The notes beneath the pieces are model-generated. The model was not told where the DNA came from. It made no database searches and was given only the letters and a program-made list of their open reading frames with translations. The position numbers and the translations under genes are program-made. A DNA stretch of 64,000 nucleotides from Bombilactobacillus folatiphilus. GTDB lineage: Bacteria; Bacillota; Bacilli; Lactobacillales; Lactobacillaceae. The stretch's first letter is position 1. The number at the start of each line of letters is the position of its first letter. Of this stretch, positions 55,303-63,355 are shown piece by piece. The stretch is taken from NCBI RefSeq assembly GCF_023380265.1, contig NZ_CP093366.1, forward strand, positions 1,550,001 through 1,614,000, in the 5' to 3' direction.

Positions 55303-56484
55303 TTATATGTGTTGTTGATACTGACTTGGAGCTTCATGAAAATATTTTTTAAAAATTTTGTTGAATTGCGCATAATCGTTATAACCCACCATTTCCGCAA
55401 TCTTATTCAGCGGTTGATATTTTTGTTTCATTAATTCTACAGCCTTATTCAATCGAAAATGCACCAGATAATCTGTAAAAGTTTGATTGGTTTGCTTTTT
55501 AAAAATCGTGCTCAAATAAGTTGGCGTCAAATGCAACATCGCCGCTAACTCAGACAAATAAATGGGTACCGAATAGTTCTCTTGAATGAATCTTTTAATA
55601 AATTCCACCGGCGTATAGTATTGATCAGCTCCCTTCAGAATTTTGACCGTTAAATTATCATTGAGAGTTTGATCCGCTGTTTTAAAAGAGCGAATTTGTT
55701 GCGACAAAGTCTGTTCAGGAACAATCCGTTCAAAGGTTGAACCACCGATATAGCCTTGAATTTCCGGCAATAAATTATATAGATAACGCACTTCGGTCAG
55801 ATCATTCAAGATACCACCATAAATCATCAGAATACTCTGCGAACGTTGCTGCTGCAGCCGCTGACAAATCTTTTTCACCGTCGCAATCATTGATTCAAAA
55901 CTCCGAATGCGTTTAGCACCCAACACGCCACCCTCGGTCAAACCTAGATGAATACAAATCAGATCAGCAGGAATTGCACTAGCCAATAACGCCTCTTGCG
56001 CATTAGTCACAAAAGCTGCTGTAAAAATATTATGTTGGTGCGCTGCTCGTAAAAGAGCCATTTCTTGACCAAAATTGACATTGGTTTCATCTAGGGCTTC
56101 ACGAAATTGTCCATCAATCAAGCTAACCGTGGGATAATTCACAATCCCCGCAATTTGATATTGCTTAATAAAATCAAATAAAGTGGCTTGATTCAAATAA
56201 GGATCTGTCGCATTAATTCCGATTAAACACGGAAAATCCTGGATAGTGGGCAAAACTTCTCGTGTGGTGAGCGCCATAATTTGTTGATTACTATTCACAA
56301 ATGGTAAATATGCTCCTAACGATGAGCGACCCATTTGTCGAAATTTGCCAGAATTCAATACCATAATAAAGTCCACGCCTGAGTCCATCGCATGCAACGC
56401 ACTCATGCCCATCGTGGTGCTCAGACCCAATAAAGGATGCTGTAGTTGAACTTGACGCACTAATTTTTGTCGTAAATGTTGCAT
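55303..56484 (-). CDS. AraC-type regulator fused to a degenerate Tm-1/PEP-hydrolase-like TIM barrel
   Basis: This 393-residue protein has two parts. Residues about 5-270 align along their whole length with the TIM-barrel protein at 53172. Shared segments are NSGKFRQMGRSSLGA, TDPY, NYPTVSLIDGQFREALDETNVNFG, HLGLTEGGVLGAKR and GGSTFERI. Residues about 295-392 are an AraC DNA-binding domain with two helix-turn-helices (LSELAAMLHLTPTYLSTIF and LNKIAEMVGYNDYAQFNKIFKKYF). Several polar residues differ from the enzyme: C-G-T-D becomes N-A-T-D and C-H-G-G becomes I-Y-G-G. The barrel is therefore probably a ligand sensor. It lies just upstream of the two-gene cluster on the same strand. GGAG lies before the ATG. 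Confidence 0.85.
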   Translation of the reverse strand: MQHLRQKLVRQVQLQHPLLGLSTTMGMSALHAMDSGVDFIMVLNSGKFRQMGRSSLGAYLPFVNSNQQIMALTTREVLPTIQDFPCLIGINATDPYLNQATLFDFIKQYQIAGIVNYPTVSLIDGQFREALDETNVNFGQEMALLRAAHQHNIFTAAFVTNAQEALLASAIPADLICIHLGLTEGGVLGAKRIRSFESMIATVKKICQRLQQQRSQSILMIYGGILNDLTEVRYLYNLLPEIQGYIGGSTFERIVPEQTLSQQIRSFKTADQTLNDNLTVKILKGADQYYTPVEFIKRFIQENYSVPIYLSELAAMLHLTPTYLSTIFKKQTNQTFTDYLVHFRLNKAVELMKQKYQPLNKIAEMVGYNDYAQFNKIFKKYFHEAPSQYQQHI

Positions 56485-56613
56485 TTTTCAACTCCTAAAT
56501 CTCACCATTAACTTGGTAAAAATTTGTTAACTTGTTAATTAGACAGTTAAACATTAATTCCAATCACGTTCATGATATAATTAAATGGCATTACAAAAAA
56601 GAGGGGAGAATCT

Positions 56614-57282
56614 GTGTTGAATCGAACAGAGATCAAGCAACAAGCAAAAAAACTTTTGAACCATAATTTTTTATTTTTTCTACAACTATTTTTAATTAGT
56701 TTAATTTTTTACCTACTTAATCGTGTTCCAAGTGTCATTCAGCATCGTTTGCCATTAACAGTGGATGCATTAGGTGTGGCTGGTTTCTTATCCATCGTGG
56801 CTGGCTTATTTGAGATTAGTGCGGACTTTGCCGCCATTGATATTATGAAAGAACAATCCCAATTGGATCATCCTTTCCAAAAAAGTTTCACCTTGTTCAA
56901 ACGTGGTGAGTTATTCATCGGCAGTATTGGAATTGGTGTTTTGATGTATATCTGGATTTTTCTCTGGTCTTTATTATTGCTCGTTCCTGGTATCATTAAA
57001 TCTTTTGCATACTCGCAAGCCATGTATATTTATCGTGACCATTTAAATGCAGAAGACCCTGTGACATACCGACAAGCTGTCACGCTAAGCCGCCAGTTAA
57101 TGAATGGACATAAGATGGATTACTTTGTATTCAATTTAAGCTTCATTGGCTATTGGCTACTTGTTAGTGTGACTCTTGGCATTGCTGCCATCTGGGTACT
57201 GCCTTATTATCGTCTGTCGAAAGCTAATTTTTACGTTAACTTAGTTCAAAATCAAAATTTGACCGAAACTAAATTAGCATAA
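56614..57282 (+). CDS. DUF975 family membrane protein
   Basis: This 222-residue protein has about five membrane helices. The family signature is spread over GIIKSFAYSQAMYIYRDH near residue 130, the RQAVTLSRQLMNGHKMDYF stretch near residue 155, and the C-terminal WVLPYYRLSKANFY. The function of DUF975 proteins is unknown. GTG at 56614 or TTG at 56617 could start it; GAGGGGAG lies just before. A TATAAT in the gap upstream is a likely -10. A terminator follows. Confidence 0.85.
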   Translation: MLNRTEIKQQAKKLLNHNFLFFLQLFLISLIFYLLNRVPSVIQHRLPLTVDALGVAGFLSIVAGLFEISADFAAIDIMKEQSQLDHPFQKSFTLFKRGELFIGSIGIGVLMYIWIFLWSLLLLVPGIIKSFAYSQAMYIYRDHLNAEDPVTYRQAVTLSRQLMNGHKMDYFVFNLSFIGYWLLVSVTLGIAAIWVLPYYRLSKANFYVNLVQNQNLTETKLA

Positions 57283-57292
57283 TGCAGATTCT

Positions 57293-57327
57293 TAAGTATC
57301 TTTCAATAATTGAAAGATACTTTTTTA
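57293..57327 (+). terminator. Terminator of the DUF975 gene
   Basis: AAGTATCTTTCAAT and ATTGAAAGATACTT form a long stem followed by a T-run. Confidence 0.92.
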
Positions 57328-57382
57328 ATTCCGAAAATTTCGCTTTATAATAAGGTTATTAATAATCAAAGGAGCGTCTAAA

Positions 57383-57826
57383 ATGCGCACGGAACCTGTC
57401 GAACTAACTAATATGACGATGATCCTCGACCCTAAGTCCCAGCAAGTATTGGTTGAATACCGTCGTGATCCGCATTGGCCTGGCATTGCTTTTCCTGGTG
57501 GGCATGTCGAACCACATGAAAGTGTGACCCACTCCGCCCAACGTGAAGTCAAAGAAGAAACCGGTCTCACCGTTACGAATTTGCAATTGGCTGGTCTAAA
57601 GCAATATCCCTTAGAACCTCGTGGTCGTTTTATTTGCTTTTTGTACCGTACCACACAATTTCAAGGCAACTTACAATCATCTGCTGAAGGTCCGGTTTTT
57701 TGGATGAAATTACAAGATTTTTACCAAAATCCACAATTGGCTGAGGGTATGGAGGATCTATTGAATATTATGGTAACTGATTTCAATGAAGTAATTTATC
57801 AAGGCGAACAAACTTATTTTTTCTAA
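57383..57826 (+). CDS. Nudix hydrolase, 8-oxo-dGTP diphosphatase-like
   Basis: This 147-residue protein has a full Nudix box, GGHVEPHESVTHSAQREV then KEETGL (residues 37-60), with all catalytic acidic residues. Nudix enzymes cleave nucleoside diphosphates linked to another group; this layout is close to MutT/YtkD-type nucleotide sanitation proteins of Firmicutes. The substrate is not certain. AAAGGAGCG precedes the ATG and TATAAT lies at 57346-57351. It is a single gene. Confidence 0.9.
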   Translation: MRTEPVELTNMTMILDPKSQQVLVEYRRDPHWPGIAFPGGHVEPHESVTHSAQREVKEETGLTVTNLQLAGLKQYPLEPRGRFICFLYRTTQFQGNLQSSAEGPVFWMKLQDFYQNPQLAEGMEDLLNIMVTDFNEVIYQGEQTYFF

Positions 57827-57867
57827 AATACCAAAAAAGCACCCACCCAATTCAGGTAAGTGCTTCC

Positions 57868-57919
57868 CATTGAGATAATTTCACTATCAATCAGGAGCAG
57901 TTCACTATCAGTCTCAATG
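57868..57919. repeat. Inverted repeat enclosing two near-identical 12-base words
   Basis: CATTGAGA (57868-57875) and TCTCAATG (57912-57919) are exact complements. Between them lie TTCACTATCAATC and TTCACTATCAGTC. A further AAGCAC/GTGCTT hairpin precedes this block. This 177-base gap after the Nudix gene holds no open frame that I can support. Confidence 0.5.
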
Positions 57920-58003
57920 TCAAATAATAAAGTGAAGTTGGCTTCATCATTTGTTATTATCATCATAACAAATTAATAATTATATTGCTACTCTAATTAT
58001 TAA

Positions 58004-58420
58004 TTAATGTTCCTTAAAAATAAAAATTTTACTGAAAAAATAGTTCGCAATTACAACCAACACATTATCAACTAATTTCACCCAAAATGCATTCTGCTGG
58101 AGTATGCCGACCCCAATTTGCATAATCAACAGGTCCAATACCAAACTTAACACCCGAAAAAAGAAAAACGAAAATAATTCCGTGCGCATCGCTTGCTGGC
58201 TGTTTTGATGCGAATCAAAAACGTAACGCTTATTGGTAATGTAAGCAAATAAAACTGACAGAAACCACGCCAACACGTTAGCTAACTGATAACCTAACAA
58301 GTGTTGCCAAGTGTACAATACATTGAATACTACCAAATTAATTAACGTCGTCAAACCACCAAAGAAGAGATAACTCCAAACTTTCTCATATTTTTTAATT
58401 AATAGCCAAATTTTATTCAT
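58004..58420 (-). CDS. GtrA family membrane protein
   Basis: This 138-residue protein has four membrane helices and the GtrA signature: YLFFGGLTTLINLVVFNVLY near residue 17, ANVLAWFLSVLFAYITNKRYVF near residue 47, and NYFFSKIFIF at the end. GtrA-type proteins help move lipid-linked sugars across the membrane for cell-wall glycosylation, usually with a glycosyltransferase encoded nearby, which is missing here. The ATG at 58420 follows GAGGA. Confidence 0.9.
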   Translation of the reverse strand: MNKIWLLIKKYEKVWSYLFFGGLTTLINLVVFNVLYTWQHLLGYQLANVLAWFLSVLFAYITNKRYVFDSHQNSQQAMRTELFSFFFFRVLSLVLDLLIMQIGVGILQQNAFWVKLVDNVLVVIANYFFSKIFIFKEH

Positions 58421-58514
58421 CAAAATCCTCACTATTTTTTCAAAATCAATTGTTATTCTCTACTGAATTGGATAACATAACACTATATTACTATAAGTTG
58501 AGGGGAGATTTAGC

Positions 58515-59954
58515 ATGGCGCAGAAAAAACAGATTAGATGGTACAACATTGCCTTCATTGCGTTCACCTCCGTTTGGGGGTTGAACAATGTCTTCAACAA
58601 TTTTGCTAATCAAGGCCTCGTCGTCATCACCTCATGGGTGTTAATTATGGCGTTATATTTTATTCCTTATACCTTGATGGTGGGGCAGTTAGGCTCAACC
58701 TTTGCTCATGAAGGTGGCGGCGTGTCGTCATGGATTCGCGAACTGACTGGTCCTAAAGTGGCCTACTTAGCTTCTTGGACTTACTGGGTCGTCCATATTC
58801 CTTACTTAGCACAAAAGCCGCAAATGATTATTGTCGGGTTCAGTTGGCTGTTTCAGGGCAATGGTAATTTAGTCAAAGATGTTCCCGCCTTGACCCTCCA
58901 AATTCTGTGCTTGGTGATTTTCTTAGCCTTTTTGTGGTTAGCTTCAAGAGGCGTGACAACCATCAGCAATTTCAGTAGCATTGCGGGAATTGCTGCGTTC
59001 ACAATGTCTATGCTGTTTATTATTTTGGGGATTGCTGCTCCTTTCATGACGCATTTGACGATTCAAACGGCACACATGAACGAACTTAAAACTTACATTC
59101 CCAAGTTCGATCTGAACTACTTTACTACCATTTCTATGCTCGTCTTCGCGGTTGGTGGTTCTGAAAAAATTGCACCTTATGTCAACAAAACACACAATTC
59201 AGGTAAAGAATTCCCGCTTGGCATGATTTGTTTAGCTGTGATGGTCACCATTTCGGCCATCTTAGGTTCCTTTGCCTTAGGCCTAATCTTTAACGCCCAC
59301 AAAATTCCCAGTGATTTGATGGCTAACGGCGCATACTATGCTTTCCAAATTCTGGGCAAATATTTTCACGTGGGCAATCTCTTTGTCTGGATGTACGCCA
59401 TCACTAACGTTTTGGGATCCGCAGCCGCCATGGCAATTTCGATTGATGCGCCTTTACGAACACTGTTGGCAGAAGGCAGTTCGCAATATATTCCACGCAA
59501 ATTACTACATCAAAACAAGCGCCACGTGTTTAGTAACGGTTATATTATGACTGGCGTATTAGTCTCTTTACTCATTATTATCCCTGCTTTGGGCATTAAA
59601 GGTATGAATGATTTATATAACTGGCTGCTTAATTTGAATTCGGTCGTCACGCCGATGCGTTACCTCTGGGTCTTCGTAGCGTTTATGGCTTTGAGTCGCA
59701 AGTTTAAGCAGTACCAAGCAGAGTATACTTTTGTGCAAAATAAGCAACTGGGCTTCACCCTTGGTTTATGGTGCTTCTTATTCACGGCGTTTGCTTGCTT
59801 GCTGGGCATGATTCCCAAAATTAATTATGCAAGTGATCCGCATAATTGGTGGTTCCAGTTAAGCCTGAATATCATTACACCATTAGTTTTATTGTTCTTA
59901 GGGTTGATTTTACCGCTGATTGCCCGCCATCAAGATCAAAGTATTAATGAATAA
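58515..59954 (+). CDS. APC family amino acid permease
   Basis: This 479-residue protein has about 12-14 membrane helices. The first helix region IAFIAFTSVWGLNN near residue 13 matches the unwound TM1 of APC transporters, and VFAVGGSEKIAPYVNKT near residue 208 matches TM6. Relatives include glutamate/GABA antiporters and other amino acid exchangers in lactobacilli. No decarboxylase gene is next to it. GAGGGGAG precedes the ATG. The substrate is not certain. Confidence 0.88.
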   Translation: MAQKKQIRWYNIAFIAFTSVWGLNNVFNNFANQGLVVITSWVLIMALYFIPYTLMVGQLGSTFAHEGGGVSSWIRELTGPKVAYLASWTYWVVHIPYLAQKPQMIIVGFSWLFQGNGNLVKDVPALTLQILCLVIFLAFLWLASRGVTTISNFSSIAGIAAFTMSMLFIILGIAAPFMTHLTIQTAHMNELKTYIPKFDLNYFTTISMLVFAVGGSEKIAPYVNKTHNSGKEFPLGMICLAVMVTISAILGSFALGLIFNAHKIPSDLMANGAYYAFQILGKYFHVGNLFVWMYAITNVLGSAAAMAISIDAPLRTLLAEGSSQYIPRKLLHQNKRHVFSNGYIMTGVLVSLLIIIPALGIKGMNDLYNWLLNLNSVVTPMRYLWVFVAFMALSRKFKQYQAEYTFVQNKQLGFTLGLWCFLFTAFACLLGMIPKINYASDPHNWWFQLSLNIITPLVLLFLGLILPLIARHQDQSINE

Positions 59955-59956
59955 AA

Positions 59957-59996
59957 ATTAAAAGAGTCGGCAAATTTAATTGTCGGCTCTTTATTT
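59957..59996 (+). terminator. Terminator of the APC permease gene
   Basis: AAAAGAGTCGGCAA and TTGTCGGCTCTTT pair with G-U pairs, followed by a T-run. The remaining gap to 60164 is AT-rich, with nothing supported. Confidence 0.75.
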
Positions 59997-60164
59997 ATAA
60001 CGAATTGCTATATGTCCATGTCATCGTGCCACTATAATTACCCAGCGGTTTATCGTTAGAATTCAAGCGAAAATGCTTGTTCGAAACACAGCTTTTTATT
60101 CTAGAAATAGCTTAAAAATATTTTTTCAAAAAAATAAAAAAAATAATGCCACTTTAGCTCGACA

Positions 60165-60683
60165 TTAGTTCTGATTTCGACTCTTTTGCTCCATTGCTAA
60201 TAATTTTTGCTTGCGCCATAACCCGCCCGCATATCCCGTTAACCGACCGTCACTGCCAATCACACGGTGACAAGGAATCAAGATCAAAATCGGATTCTTG
60301 CTCAACGCGCCACCTAACGACCGGGGCGAACCACTCGGCAAACGTTGTGCTTGCAATTGTGTTTGAAGCTGGCGATAAGTCCACGTTTGACCCACGGGAA
60401 TTTGTTGTGTGATGTGCCAAACATCTTGTTGGTAAGTTGTTCCGCTAGGTGTCATCAAGATATTCGTCAAGTCTGGCTGTGAACCTGCAAAATAAGCCTG
60501 CAACCAAGCTTGAACTTGTACCATGATAGGATTTTGGGTCCAAGAACTCAGTTGTGTTGCTTGGGCGCTCTGTGTTTTGGGCAACGGCATGTCACTAAAC
60601 CAGAGTTCTTGCACACAAGTCTGATTAACCACCACCGTCATCTCGCCTAACGGTGTGTTGATTTGCGCTCGTTGTAACATCAT
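60165..60683 (-). CDS. ogt: Methylated-DNA--protein-cysteine methyltransferase
   Basis: This 172-residue suicide enzyme removes methyl groups from O6-methylguanine. The active-site Cys lies in LIPCHRVIGSDG near residue 137, and GYAGGLWRKQKLLAME follows. The helix-turn-helix arginine finger region is QAQRLPSGSPRSLGGALSKNPI near residue 113. Length fits Ogt. GGAGGCAGG precedes the double ATG. It lies 17 bases after pbp1A on the same strand. Confidence 0.95.
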   Translation of the reverse strand: MMLQRAQINTPLGEMTVVVNQTCVQELWFSDMPLPKTQSAQATQLSSWTQNPIMVQVQAWLQAYFAGSQPDLTNILMTPSGTTYQQDVWHITQQIPVGQTWTYRQLQTQLQAQRLPSGSPRSLGGALSKNPILILIPCHRVIGSDGRLTGYAGGLWRKQKLLAMEQKSRNQN

Positions 60684-60700
60684 CCTGCCTCCTCTAAAAG

Positions 60701-63355
60701 CTACTTAACGACAATCACCGGGTCCGCGACCTTACCGCCATAACTGCGAATTTGATTAATTAAGTCCGTCAATTTTTGTTTTTGTGTCTCTTTATCCGCA
60801 TCATCATTTTGATACGCACTTTTCACCCGACTGAGCTGCCTTTGATATTGCGGCATTAATTTATCAACCATTTGTTTGCGTTGAGCACTGCGTTGTTGCT
60901 GAATCTTATTTTTTTGTTTTTCAAATTTAGCTACGCGTTGATTTTCTTTTTGCGCTTCCAATTGTGCCTGCGTGACATTCAAATCGCGCTGTAATTGCAT
61001 AATTTGCTGATTAAACTGCGATTTAGCCGACATTCGTTTGACATTTTCATTTTTGTACCGAATTTTCTGTAAAGCACTTAACTTCTTTTCATGCTGACTA
61101 AGCTTATCAAACGGCATGGCCTGATATTTGTCCAAAGTCTGCTGGACTTTGTGTTCGCGACTTTGTTCCTGCTTCTTGGTTAAATGATAGATTAAGCGGT
61201 AATCCAAATCATCAAGCCGATTTTTATTCGCATTAATCTCCGCGCTGTTAAACGCCAAGTAATTATCCTCAATGACCTGCGCAATACTTTTTTGTGGTAC
61301 ATTTTGCCGAACATAGAGATTGTCGCCTTCGCGCTTGACTGTCTTAGGCATCTTAAAATCTTTTTTCGGTTCTTTGAGATAATCGACCAAATGTTCGCCT
61401 TCCGCTTTAAACGTTTGAATGGATAATTGTTCTTGGGCATCACTTAATGGTGTCTGATGATCATAGCCCGTCCAGTTCGCAATGGTGAAGTATGGCGTCA
61501 TCCCGACAAAATAACTGTCCATATTCCGATCGGTTGTTCCCGTTTTCCCTGCAACATAAGGATAATTACTCAAGGCCGCCTTTTTACCCAAACCATTATT
61601 GACAACACTTTGCATCGTATTCAACATCAAATAGCTCGCATTCGCCGCATACACATTGACCGGCGTATGCGGATTTTGATACAAAACCTGACTCTTTTCA
61701 GTGTCATAAATCTTTTGAACATTGCTAGGGGCAATAAAATTACCTTGGCGCGCAAATGAACTATACGCCGACGCCATTTCAGTGGTAGTCACCCCCTTGG
61801 TGAATCCACCGACCGCCAAAATAGCATTCTTATCTTCCGGGTACAAGCCCTGAAACTGCATTTTGCCTAAATCTTGATAAAAACTTTGTTGCTTGTCTTC
61901 CAACGCTAATTTGAACGCCACCGTGTTAATCGAATCCGCCAACGCATTGCGTAACGTCACCGGACCGCGATATCCCGAATACCAGTTGCTGACACTACCG
62001 ACCGGACCATCAACTACTTTGGACTGCGGTAAATAACCGCGTTCAAACGCTGGCGCATAAGCAATCAACGGCTTTGCGGTCGAACCGGGTTGCCGATAAG
62101 CATCTGTCGCCCGATTTAATTGATCATTTTCGGTTGTCCGCCCGCCAATAATCGCTAACACATTGCCCGTGCGATTATCGACAATCGTACTGGAAACTTG
62201 GGGCTCCAACTTACCATCTTGATCACGACTTTGGTAAGGCGCATATTGTTGTTGAACAATTTGTAACAACTGTTGCTGCAGTTGCTGATCAATCGTCGTT
62301 TGCACAATATAACCGCCATTGAGTAATTGACCGTAATACTTGTCATACATTTGTGAATAGTGATTTTTATAATTATTTTTATCCTGATCATTCTTAAATA
62401 AATATTTCATCTCAAAACCATGCGCCATCATTAACTGCTGTACTGTGGAATGCACTGCATAATTGAGCGCATAATCTTGAGAAATATTGTTATCATATTG
62501 AAAATTGTGGATTTTCAAACTAATTTTAGCATCGGCATAATGATTAAAAGTCTTTTTGGAAATCATTTTTTGCTGATACCAACTATACAACACCGTATTG
62601 CGGCGATTTTGAGCCGCTTTAGGATGCACAATCGGATCATACAAAACCTGATTATTCGGAATTCCCACGAGTAACGCCGCTTCACCCCAATTCAAATCGG
62701 CCTGATTTTTCGAAAAATAATATTGCGCGGCACTGCCAATCCCATAACAACCATGCCCTAAATAAACATCATTCAAATAAAACTCCAGAATTTGCTTTTT
62801 TGTAAACTTCTTTCCTAATTGTTGGGCAATGACCATTTCTTTGACTTTGCGATCCAACGATTGTGTCTGATCTTTCAAAATCACATTTTTGACCAATTGT
62901 TGAGTCAAGGTGGAACCACCTTGGACTTGGCGATGCAATAATAACGATTTAACGCCCCGCAAAACACCAGTCAAATCCACACCGTGATGCTCATAAAAAC
63001 GGCGATCCTCAATTGCCACCACCCCTTTTGTGAGGCGTGGATTTAATTTGGCATGGCTGACATAGGTAGACTGACTGTGTGTCAATTTTTTCATCACATG
63101 ATGATTGCGATCCTCAATGACTGTGGGTTGCTTCGGATAAAAATTTTTAACCGAAATCTCACGACTGATTAAATAACCAGCGCTCACATCTTTTTGTAAT
63201 TCCTGCCAATATTGCCGACCGACATGTCCGCCCACAACCAGACCAATGATGATCAATATTAAGCATACATATTTTAGTACACTTTTCACCGGATGCGCTT
63301 GAATATGTTGCCACCGACGCGCCCAACGATGCTGTTTTTTTCTTTTAATCGACAT
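60701..63355 (-). CDS. Class A penicillin-binding protein 1A
   Basis: This 884-residue bifunctional enzyme polymerises and cross-links peptidoglycan. It has a basic N-terminus, one membrane helix (about residues 28-46), and a glycosyltransferase domain with the catalytic Glu in VVAIEDRRFYEHHG near residue 97 and GGSTLTQQLVKN near residue 127. The transpeptidase domain has Ser in PGSTAKPL near residue 428, SIN near residue 483, and KTGTTD near residue 605. The last 180 residues are Lys/Gln-rich and helical, as in several lactobacilli. The ATG at 63355 follows GGAG inside the upstream gene, which overlaps it by 11 bases. Confidence 0.95.
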   Translation of the reverse strand: MSIKRKKQHRWARRWQHIQAHPVKSVLKYVCLILIIIGLVVGGHVGRQYWQELQKDVSAGYLISREISVKNFYPKQPTVIEDRNHHVMKKLTHSQSTYVSHAKLNPRLTKGVVAIEDRRFYEHHGVDLTGVLRGVKSLLLHRQVQGGSTLTQQLVKNVILKDQTQSLDRKVKEMVIAQQLGKKFTKKQILEFYLNDVYLGHGCYGIGSAAQYYFSKNQADLNWGEAALLVGIPNNQVLYDPIVHPKAAQNRRNTVLYSWYQQKMISKKTFNHYADAKISLKIHNFQYDNNISQDYALNYAVHSTVQQLMMAHGFEMKYLFKNDQDKNNYKNHYSQMYDKYYGQLLNGGYIVQTTIDQQLQQQLLQIVQQQYAPYQSRDQDGKLEPQVSSTIVDNRTGNVLAIIGGRTTENDQLNRATDAYRQPGSTAKPLIAYAPAFERGYLPQSKVVDGPVGSVSNWYSGYRGPVTLRNALADSINTVAFKLALEDKQQSFYQDLGKMQFQGLYPEDKNAILAVGGFTKGVTTTEMASAYSSFARQGNFIAPSNVQKIYDTEKSQVLYQNPHTPVNVYAANASYLMLNTMQSVVNNGLGKKAALSNYPYVAGKTGTTDRNMDSYFVGMTPYFTIANWTGYDHQTPLSDAQEQLSIQTFKAEGEHLVDYLKEPKKDFKMPKTVKREGDNLYVRQNVPQKSIAQVIEDNYLAFNSAEINANKNRLDDLDYRLIYHLTKKQEQSREHKVQQTLDKYQAMPFDKLSQHEKKLSALQKIRYKNENVKRMSAKSQFNQQIMQLQRDLNVTQAQLEAQKENQRVAKFEKQKNKIQQQRSAQRKQMVDKLMPQYQRQLSRVKSAYQNDDADKETQKQKLTDLINQIRSYGGKVADPVIVVK

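Noticed and set aside
57325-57654. 109-codon frame antisense to the Nudix gene
   Set aside because: The plus strand has an intact Nudix box and a good ribosome-binding site; the antisense frame has neither a family nor a start signal.
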